Assembly (NCBI RefSeq): GCF_027595985.1
Contig: NC_073304.1
Location: forward strand, 213,434,500 to 213,498,499
Direction of reading: 5' to 3'
DNA length: 64,000 nt
From: Sorex araneus
Taxonomy: Eukaryota; Chordata; Mammalia; Eulipotyphla; Soricidae
How positions within the stretch are numbered: position 1 is the stretch's first letter; every line of letters starts with the position of its first letter. This document shows, piece after piece, positions 33,191 through 44,600 of this stretch. The notes under the pieces are model-generated. The model was not told where the DNA came from. It made no database searches and saw nothing but the letters and a program-made list of their open reading frames with translations. The translations under genes and the position numbers were made by a program.

Positions 33191-34314
33191 AAACACGTGT
33201 ATTTATGCTTGCAGCCTACTCTTAAGTAGCTCAGGAATATCTCTTTCTAGAGTGAGTGTTGACTATTGAGAAATCTGAGTGAAAGGTATCCAGGAATTCT
33301 CCCCTTTATGCTTAAATCTGTCCTACAAGTCTGAAACAACGTCAGCATTTAAAAACCTGTTTTGCACACCTCAGACACTTTATTTAAAGCTTTGTAAATC
33401 ATGATGCCTAAATAAAATTAAGTCATTTAGAAATGTGTTTCATGTGGTCACAGCATACATGTCACTGGGTAAGTTGCATTTTTACATAACCAAATGTATC
33501 CTTTTTTCAAGGTCAGTGTATCCATTTCTGCTCCTTCTCTTTAATGGCTGCATAGTAATGAGCCCCTGAGTACCACAGTGATGTTCCACTACAGCCAGAC
33601 ACTCTAATTTTTCAGCCACTCCTCCTTTGAAGGACTTTCTTTAAGTGCAGTCTTTATTACATATCAGGACTCGTAATTGTGTCTGTGTCCACATCCTCTC
33701 TGTTGTTCCACTGACTTCTGCCCATGACAATGCTCTAGAGTTTTCAGTTTTATTATAAGTCTAAGCTGGCTAGGCCCCTTTGGCCGTCCCCCCGCCCCCC
33801 TGCCCATGAAGTATTCCTGGCAATGCTTGGAAATGTACCCAGTGAACTGGATTTTTCCTTCTACTTTGAATTTTTAGATCCTTTTTTTTTTTTTTTTTTA
33901 CCTAGCTCTACAAACAAAACAAAAATAAATCTGGTGAGATTTCTAATTGCGGTTCCCTTACATTTGAAGTTCATCTGGGGACAGACTGGTTTCCCGGAAT
34001 ATGATATTTCTCTGCGTGTGCGCGTGTTTGATCTGTGTAAATAAATAAAGTATAAAAACAGGAAAAAATCCATAAATTTCACTACATAAACATGGAAAAG
34101 GGCTTTGAGGCTACGGTTTCCTGGGGGGCTACCCAAGCTGCTTTTCTAGACGCACCTCCTGCGGTGGGCCCCGGCAGTAAAAGGACAGTCCTGGTGCCAC
34201 TTGGCTCTTTCTCAGAGACTCCGTGTGGGTCCTTGACATTTGGTCCCACTTCTTCCTTCTCTTTCCTTTGTTGTGTGGTGAGGTCTTGCACTCACCGCAG
34301 TTATAGCTTGTAGG
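33191..34314. other. Unassigned intergenic stretch
   Basis: Includes poly-T at 33,880-33,899. No exon or repeat recognised with confidence. Confidence 0.4.
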
Positions 34315-34520
34315 AGGCCCCAGTGCTGGGGCCTCGGTGCTCACCAGGGGGCGCACCCTTGGCTGCAATGTGCCCACACTGCAGTGCGCTTGTTGGGGTC
34401 ACAGACTTTAGTTGTGGGGTGCAAGAGATCACCCACCATGTGTGGCACCGCAGATCACGTGTGGCATGTCTCACGGTGCCGGGGATCGAGCTCTTGGCCT
34501 CATGGGTGCAAGGCAGCTGT
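34315..34520 (-). repeat. Shrew SINE, very old
   Basis: Only the 'gtgccggggatcgagctctt' B-box side is clear. Confidence 0.4.
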
Positions 34521-34549
34521 TGTCCCAATAAGCTGTTCCTGTACCTGGG

Positions 34550-34552
<3 letters not shown>

Positions 34553-34604
<52 letters not shown>
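34553..34604 (+). repeat. (TG)n microsatellite
   Basis: About 25 TG units, uninterrupted. Confidence 0.95.
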
Positions 34605-34605
<1 letters not shown>

Positions 34606-35069
34606 TTTTGGGGACACCTGAAGGGCTCCTGTACCCCACTACCAACTACATGCCTGACTCACGTTCCCCACCCTGCAGAAGGAGAGACTGAAGCTTGGGG
34701 AATGAACCAACTTGCCTGAACAGGGACCACTTGAGCAGGGACCTCACGGCCCCATCAGCCGAGGCTTATCCAGGAAGCTGCCACATCCTGTCCTGGTTCT
34801 GATCTTTGGTTCCTCGAGGGCTGCTGGTACTTGTGTTCGTGTTGGCAGCGCCTCAAATAGCTATGCACAGGGCCAGGCTGTTATTCCCAAGGAAAAGCCT
34901 TTCGACAGATGACAGGCTCTCATCTCTCTTGAAAGCAACTTTTCATCTAAAGAGTTAAGAAGAATTTTTAAAATTCTTGATTGTGAATTTCACACTCTGC
35001 TGCCCAGCTTCTCTGGGTTGTGTCTCTGCCTGTCTGAATCTGGTATGTTATTTTTCGCTTGTTTGTTTT
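34605..35069. other. Unassigned intergenic stretch
   Basis: Nothing recognised. Confidence 0.4.
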
Positions 35070-35208
35070 GGGAGGGCCACACCCAGCCGTGCTAGGGGGC
35101 TACTCACGGCTCATTCTGGTGGTACTTAGGGGACATGCGGTGGTGCTGGGTATCAAACAGGTTTAACCACCTGCAAAGCCAAGTGCCTTCACTGCTATGT
35201 CTCTAGCC
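35070..35208 (-). repeat. Shrew SINE, shortened
   Basis: 'gggccacacccagccgtgct' to 'gctatgtctctagcc'. Confidence 0.65.
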
Positions 35209-35217
35209 TTCCTCATA

Positions 35218-35395
35218 CATTCTATTTTGGGGCAGGGGGCACCACTGACTGTTATCAGGGATTCCTCCTGGCTCTGGGCTCATGGATCACTCCTGGAGGG
35301 GCTGGGGGGATCATATGAGGCCTGGGGCTCAAACCCAGGCCAGCTGCATGCAAGGCAAGCACGCTACCCGCAGTATTATCACTCCACCACCACAC
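35218..35395 (-). repeat. Shrew SINE
   Basis: Tandem with the previous one in the same orientation. Confidence 0.7.
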
Positions 35396-35903
35396 CACCA
35401 CCCTCCACGCCCCCTGCCCCCATCCGTTCTGAATGTTAGGTAGTGACTGAGAGGAGAAGGGGGCCAGATAATGAAGCTTCTGGCTGGTTCCTGTTTCGTG
35501 TCTATGATCTGATTGGTCAGTTCCACAAGCCCTTATTTACATAAGGCCTCATTACTCAGATAAAGGGTGGGGATGCAATAATGTCTACAGGCTCAGGTTA
35601 TTGTTCATGCTGGTAGGATCCTGCTATTGTTGCTGCTGTTTGGCTGAGTGAAGAGTCAACTCACAGAGATGGCCCCGTGCACGTGTGGTGAGAGAGCTGT
35701 AAGACAGCTGATGGCCCCGCATGCTGTTCTTACTCGCTGTCCACAAGAACCTGAAGTTGTTCAGACCCACTGCATCACTCATGATGCCTTCTCTGGAGAG
35801 TCTCTGAAATCACGGCCCTAGGGACAGGGCTGTCCAACATGGCCCTAAAGGACTAGGCAACCTGACCTTGATAAACTGGTTTAGAAGAAAGAATTAACTC
35901 TCT
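35396..35903. other. Unassigned intergenic stretch
   Basis: Nothing recognised. Confidence 0.4.
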
Positions 35904-36070
35904 AGGCTGGGGAGATAGTACAGGGGTTAAGGCACTCACTTTGCATGCAACCAACCTGAGTTTGATCCCCTGCACCATATATGGTCCCTGACCCTCGCCA
36001 GAAATGACCCCTTAGCACAGTCAGGAGTAGCCACGAGTACCTCTGGGTCTAGGTCTCAAAACCAAAAATC
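35904..36070 (+). repeat. Shrew SINE
   Basis: 'ggctggggagatagtacagg'. Confidence 0.75.
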
Positions 36071-36094
36071 CAGATAAAAGAAATAAAAAATGTA

Positions 36095-36250
36095 AAGAGA
36101 CGGTACAGGGGACAAAAGTGACTCTGGTTCAATCCCTGGCACTTGCTATTGTCCCATGAACCCCACTAGGAGGGATTCCAGAGTTCCCAGCCAGGAGTAA
36201 ACCCCAAGAACAGCTGGGTATGGCCTAAAAGCCAAAATTTAAAAAAAAAA
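36095..36250 (+). repeat. Shrew SINE, head truncated
   Basis: 'agagacggtacaggggacaa', lacks the box A-B spacer; A-tail at 36,238. Confidence 0.65.
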
Positions 36251-36489
36251 ACAAAACAAGAAGAAATATGTAAGTCAGGGCTAGACACAGGGAATGTTCT
36301 GACATGCTAGTCGAACATGACCACACTCATTCATACCCACATCCTCCGTACCTTCACATAGATCTTATCTGTATAGGCTCGGCTCATATCTTTTCTTCCA
36401 TGTTTAATAATTACTTGCCTTGGCTGTGCACTCCCTTGTCTAGGGAAAACAGGAATGTAGGAAAGAGAACATAATTTTTGTCTGTTTGT

Positions 36490-36658
36490 TTGTTTGCTTT
36501 GGAGCTACACCCAGTGGTGCTCAGGGCTTACTCCTGGCTCTGTGCTCAGGGATCACTCCTGGAGTGGCTGGCGGGTCCATATGCCGTGCCAGGGATTAAA
36601 TGAGTTTGGCCTGATTCAAGGCAAGTGCCGTAAGGTTGTACTTCCTCTCTGGCTCCAA
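36490..36658 (-). repeat. Shrew SINE
   Basis: 'tttggagctacacccagtgg' to 'cctctctggctcc'. Confidence 0.7.
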
Positions 36659-36764
36659 GAGGAAAGAACTTCTGTCCCTCCATCCGCTATATGACTGAGG
36701 ACAAGTAGTTTCTGACTTCCTTCCTGAAACAGAGCTAATGATGAAAATGTCTCAAAGGGCCCCA

Positions 36765-36930
36765 GAATCAGCTCATGCTTTGGACTGAGCACATGCTTTG
36801 TATGCAGGAAATCCAGGCTGGATCCCAGCATTGCCTGGTCCCCTGAGCACTGCCTGGAGAGATTACTCCCAAGAACAGAGCCAGGAGTAGCCCCCCAGCA
36901 TAGCTGAGTAGCCTCCTACCAAACAAAATG
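36765..36930 (+). repeat. Shrew SINE, old
   Basis: 'gctggatcccagcattgcct', 'agagccaggagtagcc'. Confidence 0.6.
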
Positions 36931-37062
36931 TGTCTTCTACTCTCTTCGTGACCATCAAGGTTATCAATAAGTTCTTGGAAACTGAATATGTGTACGCTAA
37001 TTGATGTAAACAAGAGTTGGTTCGTAAGGTATATTTCTGGCCACAAAACACATCACCAAGTG

Positions 37063-37240
37063 TGGGGTTGGACTAATGATATGGCTGGTAAAGTCACTTG
37101 CCTTGCATGTAGCCAACCGAGGTTTGATCGTCAGCCTCATGTTTGGTTCCTCAAGCACCACCAGGAGTGAACCCTGAGTGCAGAGCCAGGAATATGTCCT
37201 GAGCACAGCTGCGTGTGGCCCCCGAACAAACGGACAAAAA
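37063..37240 (+). repeat. Shrew SINE, diverged
   Basis: 'gttggactaatgatatggct' head. Confidence 0.65.
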
Positions 37241-37294
37241 TCATCAAACTAAACAAAGACCACAAACACTTTTGGTATTAAGTGATCCTATTGA

Positions 37295-37336
37295 TTCATT
37301 TATTTATTTTTATTTATTTATTTATTTATTTATTTT
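37295..37336 (+). repeat. (TTTA)n microsatellite
   Basis: About ten units. Confidence 0.9.
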
Positions 37337-37435
37337 CCAGTCTGCTTATTGAAGTTCAGGGTCTGGATGGCCAGAGCACATCCCAGCATCTCAGGGCACA
37401 GGGCAGGAATACCTCAGATAAGATGCACAACCGTG

Positions 37436-37605
37436 GGGCTGGTGAGATAGCACAGCAGGTAGGGCATTTGCCTTGCATGTGGCAGACCCAGGTTCAATTC
37501 CCAGCATCCCATATGGTCCCCCGGGCACCGCCAGGAGTAATTCCTGAGTGCAGAGCCAGGAGTGACCCCTGTGCATCCCCGGGTGTGACCCAAAAAGAAA
37601 AAAAA
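37436..37605 (+). repeat. Shrew SINE, near-consensus
   Basis: 'ggggctggtgagatagcaca' to 'gtgtgacccaaaaag'. Flanked by 'agatgcaca' at both ends (37,421-37,429; 37,608-37,616), a probable target-site duplication. Confidence 0.85.
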
Positions 37606-37616
37606 AAGATGCACAA

Positions 37617-38369
37617 ATGTTCACTCAAACTGTACAGCTGAGTCACAACTGGAATCCAGCAGGCACCTGTTTAGAATGGGGCAAATCCCCAGAGAACACC
37701 CCACCCCACCCCCCAATACATACTCACGAGATACACACACACTCCACTATGGGCCCTAGCCAGGAATCTATTTTCTTCATCATCAACAGTATAAGGAAAT
37801 GACTTTGAAGGAAACAGTCAAGGACGTGCTGTACATGATCAAAATCTCATCAGGGATGCTCCAGGGCTTTGGAGATTGCTAAATGCTAATGTCTCACTGC
37901 TCACTTGCCCTGATCTCATTCCCCGAAACGCAGTTCCAGAAGATTGGGAGCCACTCCTTGCTGGGGGAATGTGTAGGGGGCACCCAGGGATAGTATATGA
38001 TTACGCCCTGGAACTCCCTTCTTCTGGTTCTCAGTTTTCTGAAATGAGCTCTAAAATCCCCATTTTACACTGAGGTATGGAGAGGGCATAACGAGCTTCA
38101 TTCATTCTGTGGGCAGCAAAAGAAGCACAGACACGGAGGCCAGAGACAGAACCTCACCCTTCAGAGTAAGACAGATCCATCAAGATGAGACGTAAACTTG
38201 GGTGAACTCTGAGTCATAGCTAAGTGTCATTGCAACAAGTTCTTCATGTGTTCCGTTCTATCTTTGTAAAACTTGCCTGTTGAATGCCATTATACACATT
38301 TCTCAAGCACCCATGGATCAGGCAAGGGGACTGTTTAAGGTTTCATAAGTAGTAAGTTATATAGGCATG
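37617..38369. other. Unassigned intergenic stretch
   Basis: Nothing recognised. Confidence 0.4.
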
Positions 38370-38423
38370 GGCTCTCTCTCTCTCTCTCTCTCTCTACCTC
38401 TCTCTCTCTCTTTCTCTCTCTGT
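38370..38423 (+). repeat. (CT)n microsatellite
   Basis: Two CT blocks with a short break. Confidence 0.9.
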
Positions 38424-38530
38424 GTTTATTTGGGGGCTACACCAGAAGTGTTCAGAGGCTGTTCTTGGATCTGTTCATGGAGTCAATCCTAGGGGTGCTC
38501 ATGGTCCTGGAGATCAAACCCAGGCCTCCA
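38424..38530 (-). repeat. Shrew SINE, partial
   Basis: 'ggggctacaccagaagtgtt' to the B-box side; head missing. Confidence 0.6.
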
Positions 38531-38559
38531 GTTAGAGTAAGAAAGTCACCCATACTTGG

Positions 38560-38953
38560 GAAAGGTCAACTCAGAGAAGCGATCACCAACTACATTGTAG
38601 TCGAAGGCCATGTGGGGGAAGGGAGTTGCGGGCTGAATGAGGGCTAGAGACTGAGCACAGCGGCCACTCAACACCTTTATTGCAAACCACAACAGCTAAT
38701 TAGAGAGAGAAAACAGAAGGGAATGCCTTGCCACAGTGGCAGGGTGGGGTGGGGGGGAGATGGGATTGGGGAGGGTGGGAGGGACACTGGGTTTACGGGT
38801 GGTGGAGAATGGGCACTGGTGAAGGGATGGGTTCCAAACTTTGTATGAGGGAAGTATAAGCACAAAAGTGTATAAATCTGTAACTGTACCCTCACGGTGA
38901 TTCTCTAATTAAAAATAAATAAATTAAAAAAAAAAAACAGAAAAAAAAAAAAA
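38560..38953 (+). mobile_element. 5'-truncated L1 3' end
   Basis: Flanked by tcacccatacttgg at 38,546-38,559 and 38,959-38,972. Carries the 'gccttgccacagtggcaggg' hairpin, a G-rich run at about 38,738-38,788, and 'cggtgattctctaattaaaa' before the A-tail. Confidence 0.85.
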
Positions 38954-39253
38954 GAAATTCACCCATACTTGGTTGGTCTAGTGCCAGAGAGAGGCATTTG
39001 CTACCAAGCTCAATCCCCATTAATAACAAAGATTTATTATTGCTTGGGCACTGAACTTAGCCTGGAGTTTCAGTTGGTCAGAGAAGGCTACCGGAAGACT
39101 AGGGATTAGCTAGGGTGGCTGGGGGAAGGTATGACATTCCTGGTGAAGGAGAAGGGTGAAGCCACAGAAAACTACTCAGCACCCCACATCTGGAGGGACT
39201 GGAAGGTTAGTCCTCAGATAGGGCCCAATGTAGCACGAAGACCACCCATATTG

Positions 39254-39405
39254 GGCCGGAGAGATGGTACAGGAAGCCGGATGCCACCCTCGAATATGGC
39301 TAACCCAGATGTGGTCCGTCCCCAGAGCTCCATCAGGAGTGATCCCTGAACTCAGAGCCAAGAGCGAATCCTGAGCACTGATGGGTGTGGCCCCCAAACA
39401 AACGA
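39254..39405 (+). repeat. Shrew SINE
   Basis: 'gggccggagagatggtacag' to 'gtgtggcccccaaac'. Confidence 0.7.
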
Positions 39406-39714
39406 TATAAGAAAGGACAGTTCGTATGTTGGAAGTAGCTGGAGGTCTGAGAGACATTTTTGGGTCCTTAAAGGAGCCGCTTTGGAGCATCATGAGGTGC
39501 CAGGGATCAGCCTTGAGCCTTGTCTGCTACACCATTTAAACTGTCTTCGTATCTAGTTTTAAGGTTTTATTCGAGCTCGGAAAGGATTTTATTAGAAAGT
39601 GAAAGCGAACCGGGAAACTCCCAGGCAGCATGGGCAAGGTCTCATTTGGAAGGGCTAAGTGAGGGCTGACAGGAGGGAGACAAACTCAGGAATCCAGAGC
39701 CCCAGAGTGGAGAT

Positions 39715-39868
39715 CTCGGCCACGGTGATGCTCGGGGCTGTCTCTGGTGCTCTGCACTCCAGGATCACGCCCTTGCCAGGGAGGAATATGTCGTAAAAAG
39801 GGTTGAGTGGGAGTTGGCTGCATGCAAAACAAGAGCACTACCTACTGCACTCTCTCTTTGGTCCTGTA
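39715..39868 (-). repeat. Shrew SINE, old
   Basis: 'ggccacggtgatgctcgggg' to 'ctctctctttggtcc'. Confidence 0.55.
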
Positions 39869-39897
39869 ACATGTGGTTGTTTTTAAGTGAACCTAGA

Positions 39898-40068
39898 TTT
39901 GTGTTTGCTTGGACCATACCCAGCTACGCTCAGGGGTAAACTCCAGGCTCTGCCTGCACTCAGGAATCACTCCTGCTCGGGAGACCCCATGAGGCGCCAA
40001 GGATCGAACCCAGGTCGGCGGTGTGCAAGGTAAACACCCCACCTGCGGTGCTATCACTCCGATCCTAA
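39898..40068 (-). repeat. Shrew SINE
   Basis: 'ggaccatacccagctacgct' to 'tatcactccgatcc'. Lies just outside the LRRC59 CpG island. Confidence 0.75.
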
Positions 40069-40199
40069 ACAAGGAGCGGTTTTGAAGAACATCCAGTTCC
40101 TTCCCCTGATCCTGGAAATGGGAGTGATCTGATGAGGTCAGTTTTGGACAGGAATTCAGGTCTCCTGGCCCAGAATCCGTGCTCTTTGGCCTCCTGGCA

Positions 40200-41620
40200 C
40201 TTGGCACTGCCAGAAAAGACGCCCGCGGAGGCGCTCTCAAGGTCGCGTTCGCTGCAACTTGGGCGCTCCAGAGCCTCGAACCCTAGCTCCCCCGGGGCGG
40301 CGGCGGGGGCGGCGGCGGCGGCTGCAGCGCGCGATTCTGGGCACCAGAGGGCGCGCCCGCACGCCCTCGCGCCGCTCTGGCCCGGCCCGTCTCAGTGGTC
40401 GCGGAAGGTGACGTGGACACGGAAGTGGTCGTCGTCGCAGTGGCACCGGTGGGAGCGGGGCGCGGGGCTCAGAGTGCTGCCTGCCAGCGGACGGGTGGCC
40501 GCTGTCTCGCACCTCCTGCAGCAGAGGCCAGCGGCGCTGTCGGTTGGCTGTGACTCCGCCGAGCCGCCTCGCGCTTTGGCATCCCCGCCCCTGCCCGTCG
40601 GAGCCCCGGCGCCGGGATCCTCTCTGCTGGCGTCACCATGACCAAGGCCGGGAGTAAGGGCGGGAACCTCCGCGACAAGCTGGACGGCAACGAGCTGGAC
40701 CTGAGCCTCAGCGACCTGAATGAAGTCCCGGTCAAGGAGCTGGTCAGTGCTCGCGCCCGCCGGGACCCTGCGCCCGCCGCTGACCCGTGCGCGGGGCCGC
40801 CTCCCTGCCCGGCCTCAGTTTCCACGTCTCCGTCCCCGGAGGACGTGGACTGGGGGTGGGGGGGAGGGGAGGGGACAAGGGCTGAGCCCCCCTCCCCTTC
40901 TTCCCCCTGCGCTGTACACGTGTCACTGGGGAGCGCTTCCAGGAACTGGGGAGTTGCGCTCTGCCCGCCCGCAAGAGTCCAAAGCTGCGGGGTCCGGAGT
41001 GAGACCCCCCTCCCCCTTATGGGGTGGGGAGTGCGGGGGGGTTTAGGGGGGCGACCAGGGACTCCTTCTGCGGCCCGCCCCGCGCCCCGGGCCAAGTGGG
41101 CGCCCCTGCGAGCGCTCCCTGGCAGCCTCGGGAGAATGAATGAACGAATGAATGAATGACTCGGTTGGCGGTGCCGGGCCTGCCGGGAGGAGGCCTGGGT
41201 GTGGCCAGAACCGGCCGGGCAGGCAGCGGCCGGCCCCGCGCGCGCCGCTGCCCCGGGCCTTCCTGGCTGGGTCTCCTTGGAGGCTGCGCCGAAACTGGCG
41301 GGAAGCGGCCGCGCACCCCACCGCCCGCCTCCCCCACGCCCGGGTCTGAGCTCGGGCACCCCCGCCCCCACCCCCGGAGGTCTCACAACTAATTGGGGGG
41401 CCCAGGGAGTCCCTGGAGAGCCCGTCGGCGCCTCCCCTGCTCCCCCACCCCCCCATCCCCCCACCCCACCCCCCCGGCGCCCCGCTGCCCCCCTCTGCCT
41501 CTAACCGGGTACCTTGGCCGCTGGCGCCCGGCCCAGCCCTCCTCGCCCGGGCCGGCTGCGATTCCGGGCGCAGCTCCCAGCGCCTTTGCTGTAGAGCCCA
41601 GGGCCCTTGGCACGCAAGGT
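40200..41620 (+). promoter_or_regulatory. LRRC59: LRRC59 CpG-island promoter
   Basis: GC-rich, CpG-dense block spanning the first coding exon and the start of intron 1, including a GGC-repeat stretch at about 40,290-40,325. Start site not determined. No TATA box seen. Long open frames on both strands here reflect GC bias. Confidence 0.75.
40638..40742 (+). CDS. LRRC59: LRRC59 coding exon 1
   Basis: 35 codons, phase 0, [20 protein letters not shown]; donor GTCAGT. Confidence 0.95.
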
Positions 41621-44600
41621 AACCTTTATTCCTAGATTGCCGCCGTTTGTGGCAGGGGGGCAGCGGGCCCCCTCCGCAGCTGGCCTGAGGGTGGAGGAAG
41701 ATTGTCAGGTACCTGGTATTGGGCTTGCAGCTACCCCTGGAATAGCTGAGGTTTTTTTTGGGGGGGGGGTGAGAGTGAAGCAAGACCGTTTTCGTTGAAC
41801 ACAGTTTACTTGGATGTGAGGGGAGAGAAAGAGAGGAATACATATTGGAGAGAGAACACGGGCTTCTCCAGAGTGGGAAATAAAAAAAGCTGAAAGTGAA
41901 AATAAAAGAAGCAGGCGCTCATTCATTCATTCACTCATTCACTCATTCACTCATTAGTCCTTACTTGGTTGGCACGTACTTTGGTGCTGGAAGCCCCCAT
42001 ATTGGGGCGGTAGGCATTACAGATGCTTGGGCGGTTGGACACGGCTGAGACTCCTGGTGAGGGTGCTAGGGAACCGCATCAGGGCGACCTAGAGACTCTC
42101 TGAGAACCTGTTTCCTCTCCTAGAGATCCCCCAGCTGGTGCCTTGCCCGTTGCTGGCTTTCCCGGCTCATTCCTGGCTGCTCCTTAGTTCCTCTCCAGGA
42201 GCGTTATGCCTTTGGTGCCATTGCCCAGGGCCTCGCCTGGCTGCAGGAACTTTCTCTGGACCAGCTTCACGGGCAGTGTCCCCTAGCAGTTCCATGTATC
42301 AGTCTGACGTTTTGTTCTTATTCTCCTAGGCTGCCCTCCCGAAGGCCACTGTCCTGGATCTGTCCTGCAATAAACTGGCCACTCTACCGGTAAGGCTGGC
42401 GGCAAGGTCCTCTGAGAGCCCTGGGCACTGCTCCTTCCCGCTGTGGGAGGTGTGTTGTGGGGCACAGATTCAGGAGAGGCGTGCAGATGGGATAAGGCTA
42501 AACCTGAGGATGTCGGAAACACAGGATTCACCTCGGAGGGGGGACGCAAGGCAGAGCTTCCTGCAGCAGACCAGTAGGCCGGTCAGGCCACAGAAAACGG
42601 AAGTCTCCGGGATGCTGGGGAAATTGCTTACTGTGAACTTTTTTCTGTTTTTCTGTTTCATTTGTTCCTTTGAAAATAGCGTTTCCCTCTGTCCTGCAGA
42701 GAGGAGGTGGGAGACCAGTTTGTACATCACTCTGCGTTCCAGGGGGAAAGTTGTTGTAAACAGTCTCCTTGTGTATCCCCTTTTGATGGAGAGCAGAACA
42801 AAGCAGCTTTCCAGATTACATGGCACTAACCTCCTAATCCCTTAATTACCTGGATGTGCGTGTGTTTGCTGGGAACTGAACTGAACCCTGGTCCAGTTGC
42901 AAGGCCGGTCCTTTACCACTGGGCCCCATCCCTGGCCCTCCACACGTGTTTTGTTCGGTGCGTTCAACCTGGTCCAGTCTTTGTGGGTTTTCTCGCACGG
43001 CTTCTCCCGCTTCTCCTTTGCTCCCCTGTGTTACTGCAGGTCGCACCCCCACCATTCTCCCTCCCGTAGGCCAGGCTGCTCCTCCTGTAGGCCCGACCTG
43101 TTCCCATCCGGGGCGCAGGCCCCTTTTCTCGCCTTTTTCCCCGGCCTGGCTCACGCTCTGAGTCTTGGACGTTGACACGTTCTTCTCTGGCTCGTTAGTT
43201 TATCTGCCTTCGCCGGTCTCCTGGGCCTCCCTGATTGTTTCTAGCGTCTTCCCATGGCTCACCAGGATCCTTCCCTAACCCTGAAAATGCACCTGGGGTT
43301 CCGCTTCTTCCCAGAGCATCTGGTGTCTGAATCAAGGAGGGGCGCCAGTCTCCGCAGGCTGGCCCACCATCTGCTTTGTCGGTCACTCGGGGTACCCCAT
43401 GCGCATGTCCCACACAGCCCCAGCTCCCTCGCAGTGTGGGTACCCTGACGTGCACAGTCCCCAGAGTCGTGTCCCTCCCTCCCTCCCCCTCCCCTCCCCT
43501 CCCCCGAGAGCTCGAGCATGCCTTGTTAGCGGAGGTTGGCATGTCATCTCAGAAGGATGCTGAGCAGAGGCATAATGACCAGGGACCTGTTCTGAGCAAG
43601 GCACAGGTAGGCTGGGCCTGTCCCTCTGTCTGTCCAAGACTGGTCGCTGAGCGCCTGAGCACCCCCTGGTGGTGTCCTAGAGTGAAGCTTAAGGCAGGAC
43701 AAGAGGTGAGCTAGGAAAGGCTGAAGGAAGCAGTGCGGGGAGCCACGCAGAGACCTTCGGGCGCTTTGGGAGGGTGAGACGGGGCCAACTGTGTGTCTGC
43801 CTCCTGCAAAAGGCGGCCTTGGGGTGTGGTGGGAGGCTCGAAGCCTCCCCGGGTGCCAGAGCAGCTGGAGGGCAAGGTGGCAGGAGAACGGGGAACAGTG
43901 ACGCGCTCGTGTGCGCTCAGCCCCCTTATGGGCACGTCTGGCTGCACCCGCCGAAGCCCCAGAGTCCCCAGCCGCTCTCCAGGTTCATTCACTGCGGTAG
44001 CGGGGAGCCGTGGGACTCCCCCGAAGGCGCCCCTGACCCCGGGGTCCTGGCCCGTTTGAACCAAGCGAGGCGCGACTAAGGCTGAGCTGTCCTCTCTTTG
44101 GCCCCTAGTCTGATTTCTGTGGCCTCACACACCTGGTGAAGCTGGACCTGAGCAAAAATAAACTGCAGCAGCTGCCTGCCGACTTCGGCCGTCTGGTCAA
44201 CCTGCAGCACCTGGACCTCCTCAACAACAGGCTGGTCACCCTGCCAGTCAGCTTCGCCCAGCTCAAGGTAACCGGCCCCGCGCCAGGGCTGGGCCTTCAA
44301 AGTGCGGCTGGAGCCCCGGGGCCGCCACCCCAGTCACTCCTCCTTGCGGGATGCCGTGTGCGGGCCCGGGTTCACCCAGCTCTCCGCCTGTCCCTCTAGA
44401 ACCTGAAGTGGCTGGACCTGAAGGATAACCCCCTGGACCCCGTCCTGGCCAAAGTGGCCGGCGACTGCTTGGACGAGAAGCAGTGCAAGCAGTGCGCCAA
44501 CAAGGTAGGCCTGCGCTCCCCAGGGGTCCCCGGGGCTCCCTCGGCAGCTCGTGTTTTCCCTCCCAGGCCGCCTGAGAGCAGGAGGCCTCGGCGTTAGTGG

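Noticed and set aside
40469-41464. 331-codon minus-strand open frame, the longest in the window
   Set aside because: It overlaps LRRC59 exon 1 and its CpG island. Composition is Pro/Arg/Gly-biased with no domain, and the real LRRC59 reading is on the other strand.
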